A stretch of 64,000 bases of DNA, taken from contig OY365810.1 in NCBI GenBank assembly GCA_959347315.1, positions 3,482,467 to 3,546,466 on the forward strand. Direction: 5' to 3'. This document shows positions 1 through 11,900 of the stretch, piece by piece. Source of the DNA: Bimastos eiseni (taxonomy: Eukaryota > Annelida > Clitellata > Crassiclitellata > Lumbricidae). Each line of letters starts with the position of its first letter. Within the stretch, counting starts at the first letter, position 1. The position numbers and the translations under genes were made by a program. The notes under the pieces were generated by a model. It worked only from the letters and a program-made list of their open reading frames with translations, was not told the DNA's origin and searched no databases.

Positions 1-329
1 GACGCCTGGAAGAGATTAATTCGTTTATTTTTATAGGGATTCGCGACAGTATGCACTAATGGACACAAAGAACGCTTATCACTCGACAGTGTCTAGCGTT
101 AAGCTACTCACTTCAGACAATTATTAAGATTAGCGGCCACATAATTATATCACTGGCCGGTCTTAGCAAGAGTATAAATAACATTGTCTGGCTCGCATAT
201 CTGATTGTTTAATAACTGTCTCTGTCTTTCTCTCTCTTCATTCGTCTATTTCTCTTGGTCAATCCTGTTAGTGTTATGTCTTTCGATCAAAGCTCTGTGG
301 AAACTGAGTTGCAGTCAGTGTCTTCAGGC
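1..329. other. Left edge; possible next exon of receptor A
   Basis: No complete gene is visible here. On the minus strand a splice-acceptor-like site (tctcttccag) ends at position 6, so an exon could begin at position 5 and run out of the window. A downstream cytoplasmic exon of receptor A would be expected on this strand. This is only a positional guess, because just five bases of the putative exon are present. Confidence 0.2.
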
Positions 330-369
<40 letters not shown>

Positions 370-422
370 TTAATAATAATAAAAATAAAAATAATAATAA
401 AAATAATAATAATAAAAATAAA

Positions 423-457
<35 letters not shown>

Positions 458-482
458 TTTAAAAAAATATTAACAATAATAA

Positions 483-530
<48 letters not shown>
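330..530. repeat. (AAT)n microsatellite, upstream block
   Basis: Nearly pure AAT trinucleotide repeat with some AAAAT interruptions. It abuts the 5' truncation point of the LINE fragment that follows. Long apparent reading frames of asparagine or isoleucine here are repeat artefacts. Confidence 0.95.
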
Positions 531-532
<2 letters not shown>

Positions 533-1117
533 CTAGGAACGACGCTCTGCGAGCCACATTTGTGTCACCAATGTCAAGAGAGCGTCGACGCAAAAGGGCT
601 CCATGGACTAATTTGTAGAAGAGGCAGCGGAAAACATCAACGACATAGCATGTTGAACGATGTCATCTGGAGAGCTCTTGGCAGGGCGAAGATTCCAGCG
701 CAAAAGGAACCTCTCGGCTTGCTAAGAGAAGATGGAAAGCGACCGGACGGCGTCACGCTCATTCCTTGGACACGTGGTCGATGTCTGGCATGGGATGTGA
801 CAGTGCCCGACACCTACGTCAAGTCACATCTTGTCGACACATCTATCAGAGCTGGCGAAGCAGCCGAACGCGCAGCTAAGACGAAGAGGGCCAAGTATTC
901 CACCATAACCAACACCCACGACTTCGTAGCCCTCTCCTTGGAATCCGGCGGCGCTTGGAGCAGGGAAGGACTGGAGTTCATCTCAGAGTTGGGTAGTCGA
1001 ACGAGTGCTGCAACCCACGATCCAATGGAGACGTCATTTCTGTTCCAACGTATCTCAGTTGTTCTTCAGCGTGGGAACGCAGTCTGCCTCTTCGGGACAT
1101 TGCCAACACTCCATTAG
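530..1117 (+). pseudogene. 5'-truncated LINE: zinc knuckle and restriction-like endonuclease
   Basis: About 195 codons of the C-terminal end of a non-LTR retrotransposon polyprotein. A cysteine/histidine cluster (CHQC, then HGLICRR and GKHQRH) is followed by KRPDG and, about a dozen residues later, WDVT. That PD...D spacing fits the restriction-like endonuclease (RLE) at the C terminus of early-branching LINE clades (R2, R4, CRE, NeSL). The frame is open to a stop at 1117, but the reverse transcriptase is missing and the 5' end joins directly to AAT repeats. AAT repeats also begin about 20 bases after the stop. A Dong-like (R4 clade) element, known to insert in TAA repeats, is an attractive assignment but is inference. 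Confidence 0.7.
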
Positions 1118-1138
1118 CTCATCATGGGCGATAACAGC

Positions 1139-1139
<1 letters not shown>

Positions 1140-1195
<56 letters not shown>

Positions 1196-1263
1196 TTAAT
1201 AATAATAAAAATAATAATAAAAATAATAATAATAAAAATAATAATAATAAAAATAATAACAAT

Positions 1264-1303
<40 letters not shown>

Positions 1304-1371
1304 TTAATAATAATAAAAATAATAATAAAAATAATAATAATAAAAATAATAATAATAAAAATAATAACAAT

Positions 1372-1407
<36 letters not shown>
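1140..1407. repeat. (AAT)n microsatellite, downstream block
   Basis: AAT repeat containing an internal higher-order duplication: two near-identical units of about 115 bp with the same AAAAT interruptions. It begins shortly after the LINE stop codon, so part of it may be the element's own 3' tail and part the target microsatellite. Confidence 0.95.
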
Positions 1408-1408
<1 letters not shown>

Positions 1409-1749
1409 GTGAAGTTTAGTCTCTCTCTGCGTCATCCCCTCTATGTGTCTGTGTATCCATATGCATGTGCGTCACTCTGTTTCTGTCGCTTTGTCTCTCT
1501 TTGTCTGTCTCTCTGTCTCTTCTACTCTGTCTCGGATATACACGATTGAATGCATATGTGTGCATGCCATTCACGTGTGCATCTTCGTCTCCCTTTATGA
1601 AATCGGATCAAGCGTCTCATTGTGACCAAAAACTAGATCCAAAACTCGGCAACACAGCCTGGACGCATCTGTCGAACCCAAGCCACAATTACCATCATAT
1701 TATGCAAAACTAATGGCATTAGAAGACTACTGTAATTGCGATCTCCTAC

Positions 1750-4735
1750 CTTTATTTCTCAATCTGTAAACGAGCCAACAAACGAGGAGAATGGTTGCAA
1801 ACGCTCCAGCCGTCATACATTCAGTCAGTATAATAGTTTGGAGCGTGCTTGTATTCGATGCTGAAAACGAAATAATATGAGTACACGAGGATCAAAGTTT
1901 ATATATATACATTTATATATATTTTGATCTGATATCAGAGGTGGAACAAGGTTTTGAAAAGTGGGGAGCATACTTTAAAAAATATTTTTTGCCCTTCCAC
2001 TTTTTGAATTTTGTCCTCCCAGAAATTTGAAAAATGGGGGCACAAATTATCTTGATAAAAGTAATCTTAAAAATCCATTGGATAAACATAAACAGAACCG
2101 ATTTGGGAGGGCACATGGGGGGGGGACTGAGCACTAAAACTGGGGGGGCTTTGCCCGCCCAGTTTTGAAACTGGGCGGGCCGGTGCCCCCCTGCTCCCCG
2201 CTGGTTACACCTCTGTCTGATATATATGTATATATGCACACATACCTAAGTAAATGCAAATTCACACGCACATGCATAGATACCTGTATTCAAACATGCA
2301 TGCACACTTACACACATACACACGTTCATATTATAATATAGGGCCTATATAAAGTCTACTTAACAACCTACTTACATATGTACCTACACACATTCATACC
2401 TACATGGGCTACTGTAATATGCATACCTATATGCATATGTAATATGTATGCAGCTATACATGTGTATGTTGCATATAGAAGCTTATTATTATTATTTCCG
2501 AAATTTGATACCACCCTTCTTCCAACATTTTTTGCTCAGAAGCGCAATTGCAGTTCTACTGCAGAGCAATTGTGCGTGAAGGACTTGCTCACGGTCACTA
2601 CACAGTGACTCCCGGACGAGGGTCGAACCCACTCGCTCAGCGCACACTGAACGTTACGGGCTGACCGCTCTAATCAATCGGCCACTGTGCCACACCAAGA
2701 AGGATCACTTAGAAAATTATGTAGGTAGCATACAGATATATATATATCTATATATAATAGTGTAAACATATAATAATGAACACATGCAAACAGTGCACAA
2801 TAATCGTCTACCAGATTATAATGTCACCCAAAAAATTTAAACATGAACTTCTTCATCTTATTACGACCTTTTCTAAGTGAACCCCCTTTTATATTATTTG
2901 CTCAAATGCCTTAATACGGTAGACAATTTTATTTTATGTCGTTCTACATTGTGTTAAGTTGCAAGTAAGTCGTATCATTGTGTTGTTTTACTGTGTGTTG
3001 CTATGTTAGAGTAAATATATTAAACACTGGATACACTCGATTGAAATTATATTTTATAAAATTACGTGGGGCTGGAGGAGTCACATCTGACTGATTTCCA
3101 GCGATTACATTGAAACTGATTGTTTTGTAGATGGTCAGATCGCTGGTTAACACTCTGTTTGTCGCGGTGCAGTTATAAGTGAATTGTTGAGAACCAATCA
3201 ATGTTTTACTGATCTTCAGTTCTGGTCCTTTGGTGATGGTATTGGGATCAGATAATTCTATCCATTCATAGGTTGGAGAGGGATTTCCGTCCGCTGAACA
3301 CAACAGAACATCTCCAGGACTGTAGTTATTCATCAGTGGTCGAATTGAAATGTTACGTGGTGAATCTAAATAGAATTTACTACAGTCATTATTCACTGAA
3401 GAACTAATTTTTTAATGCACTTTGAAGAAAATTTCTTAAGTTCGTAGCGAATCACTAGTTAGCATGATCTTCGTTTTCTCAATACCTCTTATGAAATTTC
3501 AACAAGACTTGTCTTTCTGTGGGATTCAAAGTGGCATTCCGCCAATGATTATTTATTACATAGTATAAATAGTTCATAGAAATTAAATCAGGTTATGGTC
3601 GATTGGCAACTGAGTGAATATTAGAAAGCGTGTTTTCATAATCGCTTAGACCTACTGCGACGCATTGTAATGAAATTGAAATATGGTTGTTGTAATGTTA
3701 CACTAACATAACACTTTGGAGATGTAGTACCAACTCTCCATATAATCTGGAGCATTCGTCGCTTGTGTAACACCCGGCTGTGACTCTGTCAACGGTGGTT
3801 GGTCAAAACTTATCTTGCATTCATAGCGAACATCATTATCTTCTGATGTCATGAGTTCGGTCATTCTGGAAGTCACACCATTGTACAATTCACCAGTGAT
3901 GTCGATGTATTGAACTGTCACATTTCTTCCATCGGTTCTGGACCATTGAAAGATAGGAACCATTCGACCAATGTAGTTGAGCTGACACCATAAGCTCAGG
4001 AAATCATTTTCAACAACGGATGAGTCTTCGTTGCTGACATTGGTGCCGCATTCAGGAGGCGACACTGCATATTGAAATGTGAAAATAGATATAAAAAGTT
4101 GGACAAGCATGTGTGCAACTTTATCGCTACGATTTATTGTATAGATATCTGTAATTTCAACAATCTAATAAAACAGCATGAAGCAATTATGAACTCAATT
4201 TTAAATAAATTAAATTTATAGATCTCTTGCACAGCGGCACATTTTATTTCGCGTGTGAGTTTGTACTCTATATAATTATATCGTTATTAGGCCTACTTCA
4301 ATCTGTTGCATATGTACCTCGGGGAAATAATCAAAGAACAGTAGGGCCTATAGTCAGATATGGTCTAAATTTTGTGTATTGTGTGTAAAGTATTTAATCT
4401 GAAGCAATGCAGTGACTTACAAAGAACAGCAATCTGGGCAACAGCGATCTGTTTAATTTGTCCAATCTGAAGTCCCAAGCATTGGTAGGAACCAGCGTCG
4501 TGTAGTTGCGTGTTGGCTTTCACAAGACTGAATTGTCCATCTTCCGTGTTGTTAACACTGAAACCTGGTTTATGGATAAATGTTCCGTTCGAAATCAGTT
4601 TCTCTCCTACTCCACCAAATCTTCGAAATGTCCAGAGTATCGATGTTTGGTTGGAAGTAGCCTTGCAAAGGATGACCAATGGATTGTCAACTATGGCAAC
4701 AGTATTACGAGGAGTGCAGCAATACACTGTGCCGC
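1750..4735 (-). CDS. Receptor A: three-Ig transmembrane receptor (partial)
   Basis: Reconstructed exons: Ig1 4735-4421, Ig2 4064-3708, Ig3 3365-3066, transmembrane 1860-1750. All junctions are phase 1 with AG acceptors and GT donors, and the 361 codons contain no stop. Ig1 has the cysteine pair with DAGSYQC, Ig2 has WC...QW...YEC, and Ig3 has LLC...YEW...YNC with GNPSPTYEW. The TM exon encodes a hydrophobic span (TAGAFATILLVCWLVY) followed by a basic stop-transfer RLRNK. The leader exon, a 40-base exon in the other four paralogues, was not found upstream. No cytoplasmic exon is recognised; it may lie beyond the left edge. The protein is a divergent paralogue of receptors B and C and would be a type I surface receptor. 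Its ligand is unknown. It has no inverted partner in the window. Confidence 0.75.
1936..2215. mobile_element. hAT-type MITE with 8-bp target duplication
   Basis: A 280-bp element with imperfect terminal inverted repeats beginning CAGAGGTG at both ends and GGGGAGCA slightly inside. It is flanked by perfect direct copies of TCTGATAT (1928-1935 and 2216-2223). An 8-bp duplication is typical of hAT transposons. There is no transposase, and internal G/C runs form short inverted repeats. It lies in the intron between Ig3 and the TM exon of receptor A. Confidence 0.85.
2480..2697 (-). mobile_element. tRNA-derived SINE
   Basis: On the minus strand the head (GTGGCCGATTGATTAGAGCGG) resembles a pol III A box, and GGTTCGACCCTCG further down matches a B box. 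The body ends in AAT repeats (seen as TTATTATTATT near 2484 on the plus strand), a simple tail typical of SINEs. This is a retroposed tRNA-like sequence, not a functional tRNA: I can fold no complete cloverleaf. Confidence 0.65.
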
Positions 4736-7700
4736 CTGGAATAAGCAATGTGGAACATTACATAGCATGACACGAGTTCTGACAGGTCTAACATGTGGCA
4801 TGAATTCGTTACATTTCCATTTGCGTAAATTCATACTATGCATTTAGTCATGTATTCATGTTTTGGACAGAATACATTTATACATCATTAAATTAACTGT
4901 TTTGTTCATCTTTACGAATAAGCTACATGTAGGCTATTAACCCATTCAACAAACTAATTATCGCCTAGCACTTTTTGGGTGTATTATTAAGTTATGCTAC
5001 CTATGTTCTATTAGCTAAAATCTAATTATCGATATCATTTATATTCCTGTACCTACGTGAACTGGCTCTCGTTCATTTGTATTATTGACCTGCAATATAT
5101 CTTATGCATGCAGCAACATCATAATGCCAATTTCATATCCACCAACACACCGTGATAAAGAACTTAACTCAGCTTTTGGGAGCTAAATTTTCCGTATCGT
5201 GTGCCAAAAAGGCGTTGAATTTATCTAAATACGTTTCTATGTCGTGCATGTTTATTCAAGCAGAGGGAAGCATAATATAATTATGGTTTAGTCCAAAACT
5301 TTTTCCATCTCCTGTAGGCAGTAGGCCTAGATATTAAATTATGTGTTGTAAGTCAGGAGGATCTCTATATAGGCTACTGTCACTATTGATAGCATAAGCT
5401 ACTTTCTGCGTTCAATAAAGATACGATTCAAGAGAAAAATAATTGACATATAAGAGAATAATCCATTTATTAGCTCCTTTTGCTAGCAGGTGAAAAAATT
5501 ATGATTTGTAAATAACTTGTAAGGCCACACAGGCAAGCGTAGACGGCTTTCAATGAGGCAGAAATCTTATTAGAAGCTGATTGACATAACGCGCACCTCC
5601 GATGGCAAGAAAAGCATAAATAAGGAACACTGTCATGACGTCTAAACCTGTAACTGTTAACAAGAATTTGAAGAAAATCTGCCTGATATATTTAAAAATC
5701 TTATTTGCATCAAATAATTGCTGTTCACACTGTAAATATAAATTATTAACGCTTGCAGATATCTCTATATTTTTTTCCGAGGCTCATTGGTTAAGAATCC
5801 GCTTTCTGTTCTATTCATAATTTGTCCTTGGCTGATTTCATGGTGTAGGTATAGGGAGATAATATAGGCCTAATCAGCTAAGCATCCTGGCTTGTATTTG
5901 CTTAGCGTGTTAGTCTAATAACGACCGACACCTAATTGATAACTAATAATATTTAGGCTAGTGTGGATTGATGAATAATTTGAGAAATTAAGATCTAAAT
6001 TGTCAATTCTAGAGTAAAAATTACTCAGCATATTTGCTTTGTTATATATTTTATATTGTAGCAAGTTTTGCAAGAGGCCTCTATAAGTAAGTAAGTAAGT
6101 ATATTCTTCATTGAACCAACTGCACAACATGTGCGGTTTCTCTTAATTAAATTTGTAGCCTTTATGCCTGCCAAGTTCGTCATCATCAACATTACTGATC
6201 CGATAACATAGACATGACCGTCCGTGGTTTTTTCTACCTAATGACACAGTGAGAAGGGTTGTGGTAGAAGCGGAGAAGGAACAAGAAGAGGCGAAGGAGG
6301 ATGTGGAGAAGCAGGTGAAGGAGGAGAAAGACAAGAATTCGAAAAAGGGAAGGGGCAGCGGTAGTGGAAGTGAGAGCCACTGAGAGGTGGAGTGCAATTA
6401 GAATGGGGGGCAGCCGTGATCGAAGGATGGAGTCGAGGTGGTTATTTATTGGGATCTGTGATTTAAGTAGTGACGTTTACACACTTGTAACCGACGCGTT
6501 CGTGTCAGAACTGTAATCTTTTAATTTCAATCACTAGATGGCTCTATGAAATAAAAGTTTTTGTCTGAAAGGATTATTTCAAGGTCATTTGTCGTGATCA
6601 GCATGACAAAATGCACAAATTAAAGTTAAAAGTTTTCATTTCCCTCTGACCTTGAAACCTTTGTTATCCAGTGTTTTGATTAAATGCTAAAAACGTAAAA
6701 ATGTCTATTGATGCGACAATTGAACAGCAATTGTGAAGTTGACCAAACGGTTTGCACTTTAAGAAATTGCCTCTCAGTGTCGTTTTCTCATCTGTCAGCA
6801 GTCAAACGAGAAAGCAAAACTCTAATTGTTTCTGTTTCAGATTGTTTTTATTCAAACGTTGAAACTTCCATCTCTCATCCCTACGAGTTGCCACTCTTTC
6901 GAGGTCTCTTCCCACAGCCGGCTTTTGGGGGTGGCGAGGTCGGGCACCGCTCTAGGGCGTCGGCAAGTTGGGGCGCCGACAAATTGGGGCGCCGATAATT
7001 TAGGGCGCAAAAAGGGTCCACTTTTATATTTTAGTTATATTTTCATTTCATAGTTGTTAATACCATTTTTTTCTATGTCTTATTTTCCTTAATTTTATTA
7101 TTTCTCTTACGTTGTCTCTCTACTTTCAAGCTTTCAGCTAATTTACGTCACTAATAAACGTATCAAATGGCGTTCTTCATTTTTGAAACAAATAACACAA
7201 TTAAGAAATCAAACTTATCAATATAATTTTACTTCTAATATGCCCTATATATTAATTTACATAAAAAAGTTAATGTACGAGGAAAATTAAAATGTTAAAA
7301 AGACGCCTGGCTGCAAATACAGAAACTAATGACAGAGAAAGAGAAGCAGTTTGACTGTAATAAATAGTTTATGAGCACTGACAAATTTGTTACACAGAAA
7401 AGCAAGACAGTCACACACACAGACCTAACCAGGAGAACTATCTGTTGCTTCTGCTTCAGGTTCAACAGTACGACACAACCAACCTCGATGAATTAAGGCG
7501 CTGATGAACTAATCAGTATCAAAACTTTACTTTCTGATACCATTCAAGATAAAATCATTCCGCAAATTGTGCAAAAATTTATGCAACAGCATACTATTCA
7601 AAAGTTATGTCGGAATATATCGGTTGGTATGCAAATTTTACTAGCAATTCCTGCAAATATAGCACGTGGAGAAAGTAGTTTTTCTAAACTGAAATTAATC

Positions 7701-8937
7701 AAGACCTATTTTAGGTCTACAATGGCACTAGACATAGTTTCCAGTTTAGAATTTATACCCATTGAAAATGATATCGTCCAAAATCTAGACTTTTCTGTCA
7801 GGCTATGATTAAAATTATTAATTAAAGTTATTTGTGTTCTTGTTCGTGTTGAATGTGTTCTATGTATTAATCTGTATTTTTTTAAATTCTTGAATCAAAA
7901 CATTCTATGTTTTCTCTCTGGAATCTGAACATAATAAATCGATGTGTTTTTGTGTACTAGCAATCAATTAAATAGTTCAAATTTCTCATTTTGAAAGGGA
8001 CGCCTCAAAAACTCCGACCGAGGGCGCCAAGGAGGCTAAGGCCGGCTCTGATTAGACTCTTCCTGTACCATTTTCCCCCCAAACATTCTTCTACTTTCGG
8101 CGTTTTCGCATTGAAATCTGAATTGAAACTGATTTGAGCGGCACCACATAAATATTTATATGCAATACAATAGTATTTAGTTGGCGTTTAGAGCAAGTCG
8201 CATCAATAAAACAAGGCATTTGTCCCATTCATGAATGACAGACAAAGTAATTTTTACCCAAGTAATCTAATACTCGGATATGATATGCAAATAGCCTAAT
8301 TGGTTACTGGGAATCCGCGTAGTCGTCGTTTTACTTTCACATCAATTTCAGAAAATGGTTTTCCGTTTGAACGACACATTTATTGTTGACTTTGCGATGA
8401 TCATGTGATGCTGTAGCCATCTCAGCTGTAATAATTATACTGCAAAAAATATAAATATTAATGCAACAAACGAAATTTCATATAAAATGTTTGTTGACTT
8501 CTTTTTATAAACATAAAAGATATTTATTAAGTCAGTTTTTATTATTTTATTTAAATTTATTAAACCACTTATAATACCTACATTGTGCTCATAGTCCATA
8601 GTCATTTCCTGCCCAACAACAGTTTAAAATGCTTGTGAAAGGTCCATGCAACGCCACATTAAACATACACACATACTCACACATACATACACACATCTGC
8701 GAAAGAAGTTGGTTCCACATGGTGGAAAAGTCATTGAAATTAATTCCGTTTCCTCTTTGCAGTGCGTGTAAAGTGAGAATTCATCCAGTTCAAATCAAGA
8801 CGCCAAACGAAGATTACAGCGTGGATAACCGAGTGTCATTATAAATTCTTAGTGCCATGGTTAAATAAATAGTCTGAATACTTACATTGTTCTTATTTCT
8901 ACATGAAGCGAATGTTATTAACTCCTTAGCATGATTG
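4736..8937. other. Intergenic stretch between receptors A and C
   Basis: No receptor exon was found on either strand. The stretch holds a short GAAGGAG-rich block near 6250-6370, a GTAAGTAAG run near 6088, and the hAT remnant annotated separately at about 6913-8051. The leader exon and promoter of receptor A should lie in the first few kilobases, but no open 40-base leader with a good donor could be identified. Confidence 0.5.
6913..8051 (+). pseudogene. hAT transposon remnant with transposase C-terminal domain
   Basis: The frame at 7569-7808 encodes the end of a hAT transposase dimerisation (hATC) domain: LLAIPANIARGESSFSKLKL, then KTYFRSTM and SIENDI-like IPIENDIVQNL. The flanks are GC-rich (GGGGCGCCGA blocks near 6970, GAGGGCGCCAAGGAGG near 8020) and the right end reads GGCCGGCTCTG, similar to known hAT termini. 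The upstream transposase is missing or full of stops, so this is a dead copy. The exact ends and the target duplication could not be fixed. Confidence 0.7.
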
Positions 8938-11900
8938 TTAAAATTCGCGCACGTTTGTAACCAGCTTAATAGAGCCAGCATTGACATAAGGTCCGTGATC
9001 CGGATTCTGGTAAATACCAACGTCTATGTCAATCGAGGAGGACTTATGTGATGTGTACTCGTTCGAGTGTGAACTTGCTTCCTGTACCACTGGTTCTTGG
9101 ATATTCATGCGCTCGTATATGGCAGGAAGAGGTCTTGATTGATACCCGAGTGAAGTGTAGTATGTGCGATCTTGTAAGGGGATCATATGCTGATCAAATG
9201 GAGGAGCTTGGTGCTCTGCATTGGGCTGGCTGGTGTTGTTGAAATACTGTGATCTATATTGGATCTCAGACGGAAGTGGTCTGTTTACTTGTAGGCCAAT
9301 GTTTTCGATATCGACTTGGGTTTCAATGATCTCAATACTCTCGTAAGACGATAAATGTTGGTCTGCAAGTAAAAATCGTGCAAATAGTTTAGTGGAATCC
9401 AGACATATAGCTGCTAAAATCTATTTACAGCGTAGAAGTAAAGGGAAGCTGCCAAGCTGTTTCACATTCAAGCAATCCAAATTGGGTCATCGATGTTTAA
9501 TCTTAAGTAAACCTGCAAATACCGCAATTTATCAACTATAAATAGAGGTGTCAGGGTTTATTAATGGTGGACCACTGACAAAATATTCCAGCAAAGGACG
9601 GTCTGAGTGAAAAACCGGAGGATAGTCAGGACGCATTCTTTAGAACCATGCCCATAAATTGCTGACAAAACTAAACGACGTAAACGTCGTGTGGTGCATT
9701 ATGTCAGCACCCAGTCCTAATCTTAATCGTCATTTCCAAAAACAACCCTAGGATAGTGAGGATTTTGAACTGACTCTCATGCTGCTTGCACGGCAATTTT
9801 GATTTCACTATTGCACTTTATTCTCAAAACATGTAGTCTTTTGACAAGTTTTCGCTGGCCGGAAGGACACTGATTCAACTGAAAAAATCTAGAATTAAAA
9901 TTTGGTCACTTATTAAAAGACAACAGATAATAACGGCAATGTAGGCCTACGCGTTGTCTCTAGAGTCCGTAGTAGAAGTGGTGGCAATGGTGGCAATGGT
10001 GGTGGTATTGGTGATAGTGATGTTAGTGGTGTTGGTGGCGGTGGTGGCGGCAGCAGCAGCAATGTCATCAGTGGTACATAAAAAATTATAGTTTCTTGAG
10101 TTAAAATGATTAGGCCCACCTGCATTTTCCTGTTCTGTAGTTACGGCATGCTGTGGCATCGTGGCATCTCGACATAATCGGACTAATGCGACACAAAATA
10201 AATTTCCAATATAAAGAATAATCACTTTTTATTAATGAAGTATGTGTTCTTCTACATATCTTGACACTTGTCTGTTGAATCTAACGATCTTCATTCACTG
10301 AATGGATTAATCTGGGAAGTATTCTATTAAAGTGAGACCAGTAGGAGCAATCACAAATCAAACATGTCGTTTGTAAAGCTCACTTATGACCATAATTACA
10401 ACATTTACAACTAGCATATCCCTCATGTATATCCTTAAAACGTGAACTTGTCACTCAGCTGTACAACTGAAGGTCAAAAGCTATTGAGATTGCTAGTGAA
10501 TAATATAGTGTTGTTAGCAAAACTGGACTTGTTCGACCAAAATAAACAATTTTAATAGAAGTTGTCGGCCAATGAAACCATTTCCAAATCCAAGTGTTCT
10601 TCAAAGTGTTCTTTAGGGATCCTAATATAATAAACACCGGATGAATAGGTGCAAGTTGGACACATGTCCTGTAAGCAAGGTCACACTTGCAATTGATGAA
10701 TAGTTTCATCTGCATGTAGTAAGAACTTTATTCGTTAGCTATTATATGCAATCAAAATCATATTAGACAAGTGATTGATTGATCAAAATAATAACTATTC
10801 TCGCAACTTTATTTATAAATAATAAGAGAGGTTGCGCATCGAACACAATTCATCCTGAATGGCGTGCCATACTTTCGGGTCAGCATATTTTATCGAGAAC
10901 ATTCTAGTGTTAAATGGAGATTGGTGTACAGTTAGTTATATTAGGATTACCAACTATTGTAATTTATTTCAGACGAGAAGTAAGAAATGAGAAGTAGTCG
11001 TCGAGTATTAAAGATAACTGCCTGTAGGTGTATTTATACATGAATTTCCTGTTTTGGTAAATCATTTACTGGTCTTACTTTAGTATACTTGTATGCATCC
11101 TCACTGAGAGGGTGAAAAGGGACAAATGACCCAGGCCAACGCCCCCCAAATAGGGCCCCACCCTTTGATTATTTGTAAAAAATTTGCTGTAATTGTTAAC
11201 AAATTTATTAACAAAGCATATTTGCTTTTAATAACTATATTTCTATTTCTTTAAAATTTCTACTTTAACATTTTCAATTAATTCTTAAAAGGGCTTTTCT
11301 GGAGTTTTTGCTAGCAAAAGAATCAATAATTGAATCAAAATCTAAAGTTTTGGCCTACTCCGCGTCAATGGCAAGTATTGACAATCCATTCAACTCTGTT
11401 TTGACACATTGTTGCCCGCTGATAGTTTTAATACACTGAATGATCTCTCTGCACTTGCAAGCTGGAAGCAAATAAAATCTTCATGGCAACAATTAAATTG
11501 GACAAGAGATTTAGTAGGGAAATAATTTGCAGTTTCTTTAACAACTGAAAAGGTTGAGTAATTTTGGGCCATATTTTTCGGATTTTAATGAGTCAACCTC
11601 GTTTATTAAACACTGCATCAAAACTTTTTAAGTCCGGTTACAACGGAATGAATAATTCCATAAAATATTCCATCTCTGAACTCATCCCTTGCAGACTTTA
11701 CAAGTAAAACTGTTTCAACAACTGCGTCATGTGGGTTCAGTGCGTGGAATTTTGCAACATGTTCTAGTACTAAATATAAGTATTACAGTATACTGTCCAT
11801 CAATCTTTCATACATACTCAAAGATTCAGATTGTACCCGGTCCCCACTTTCCTCTCGACGGGCCTGCGTGTATGTTGTTAGATAAATTATGGTTAGTGGA

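Noticed and set aside
205..473. Frames of poly-asparagine and poly-isoleucine
   Set aside because: They are translations of the AAT microsatellite. The same holds for the frames across 1122-1549.
10125..10160. Possible 16-base micro-exon in receptor C tail (AACAGGAAAATGCAG with GTGGGC donor)
   Set aside because: It is phase-compatible but too short to support without RNA, and the direct TM-to-tail junction already gives an open frame.
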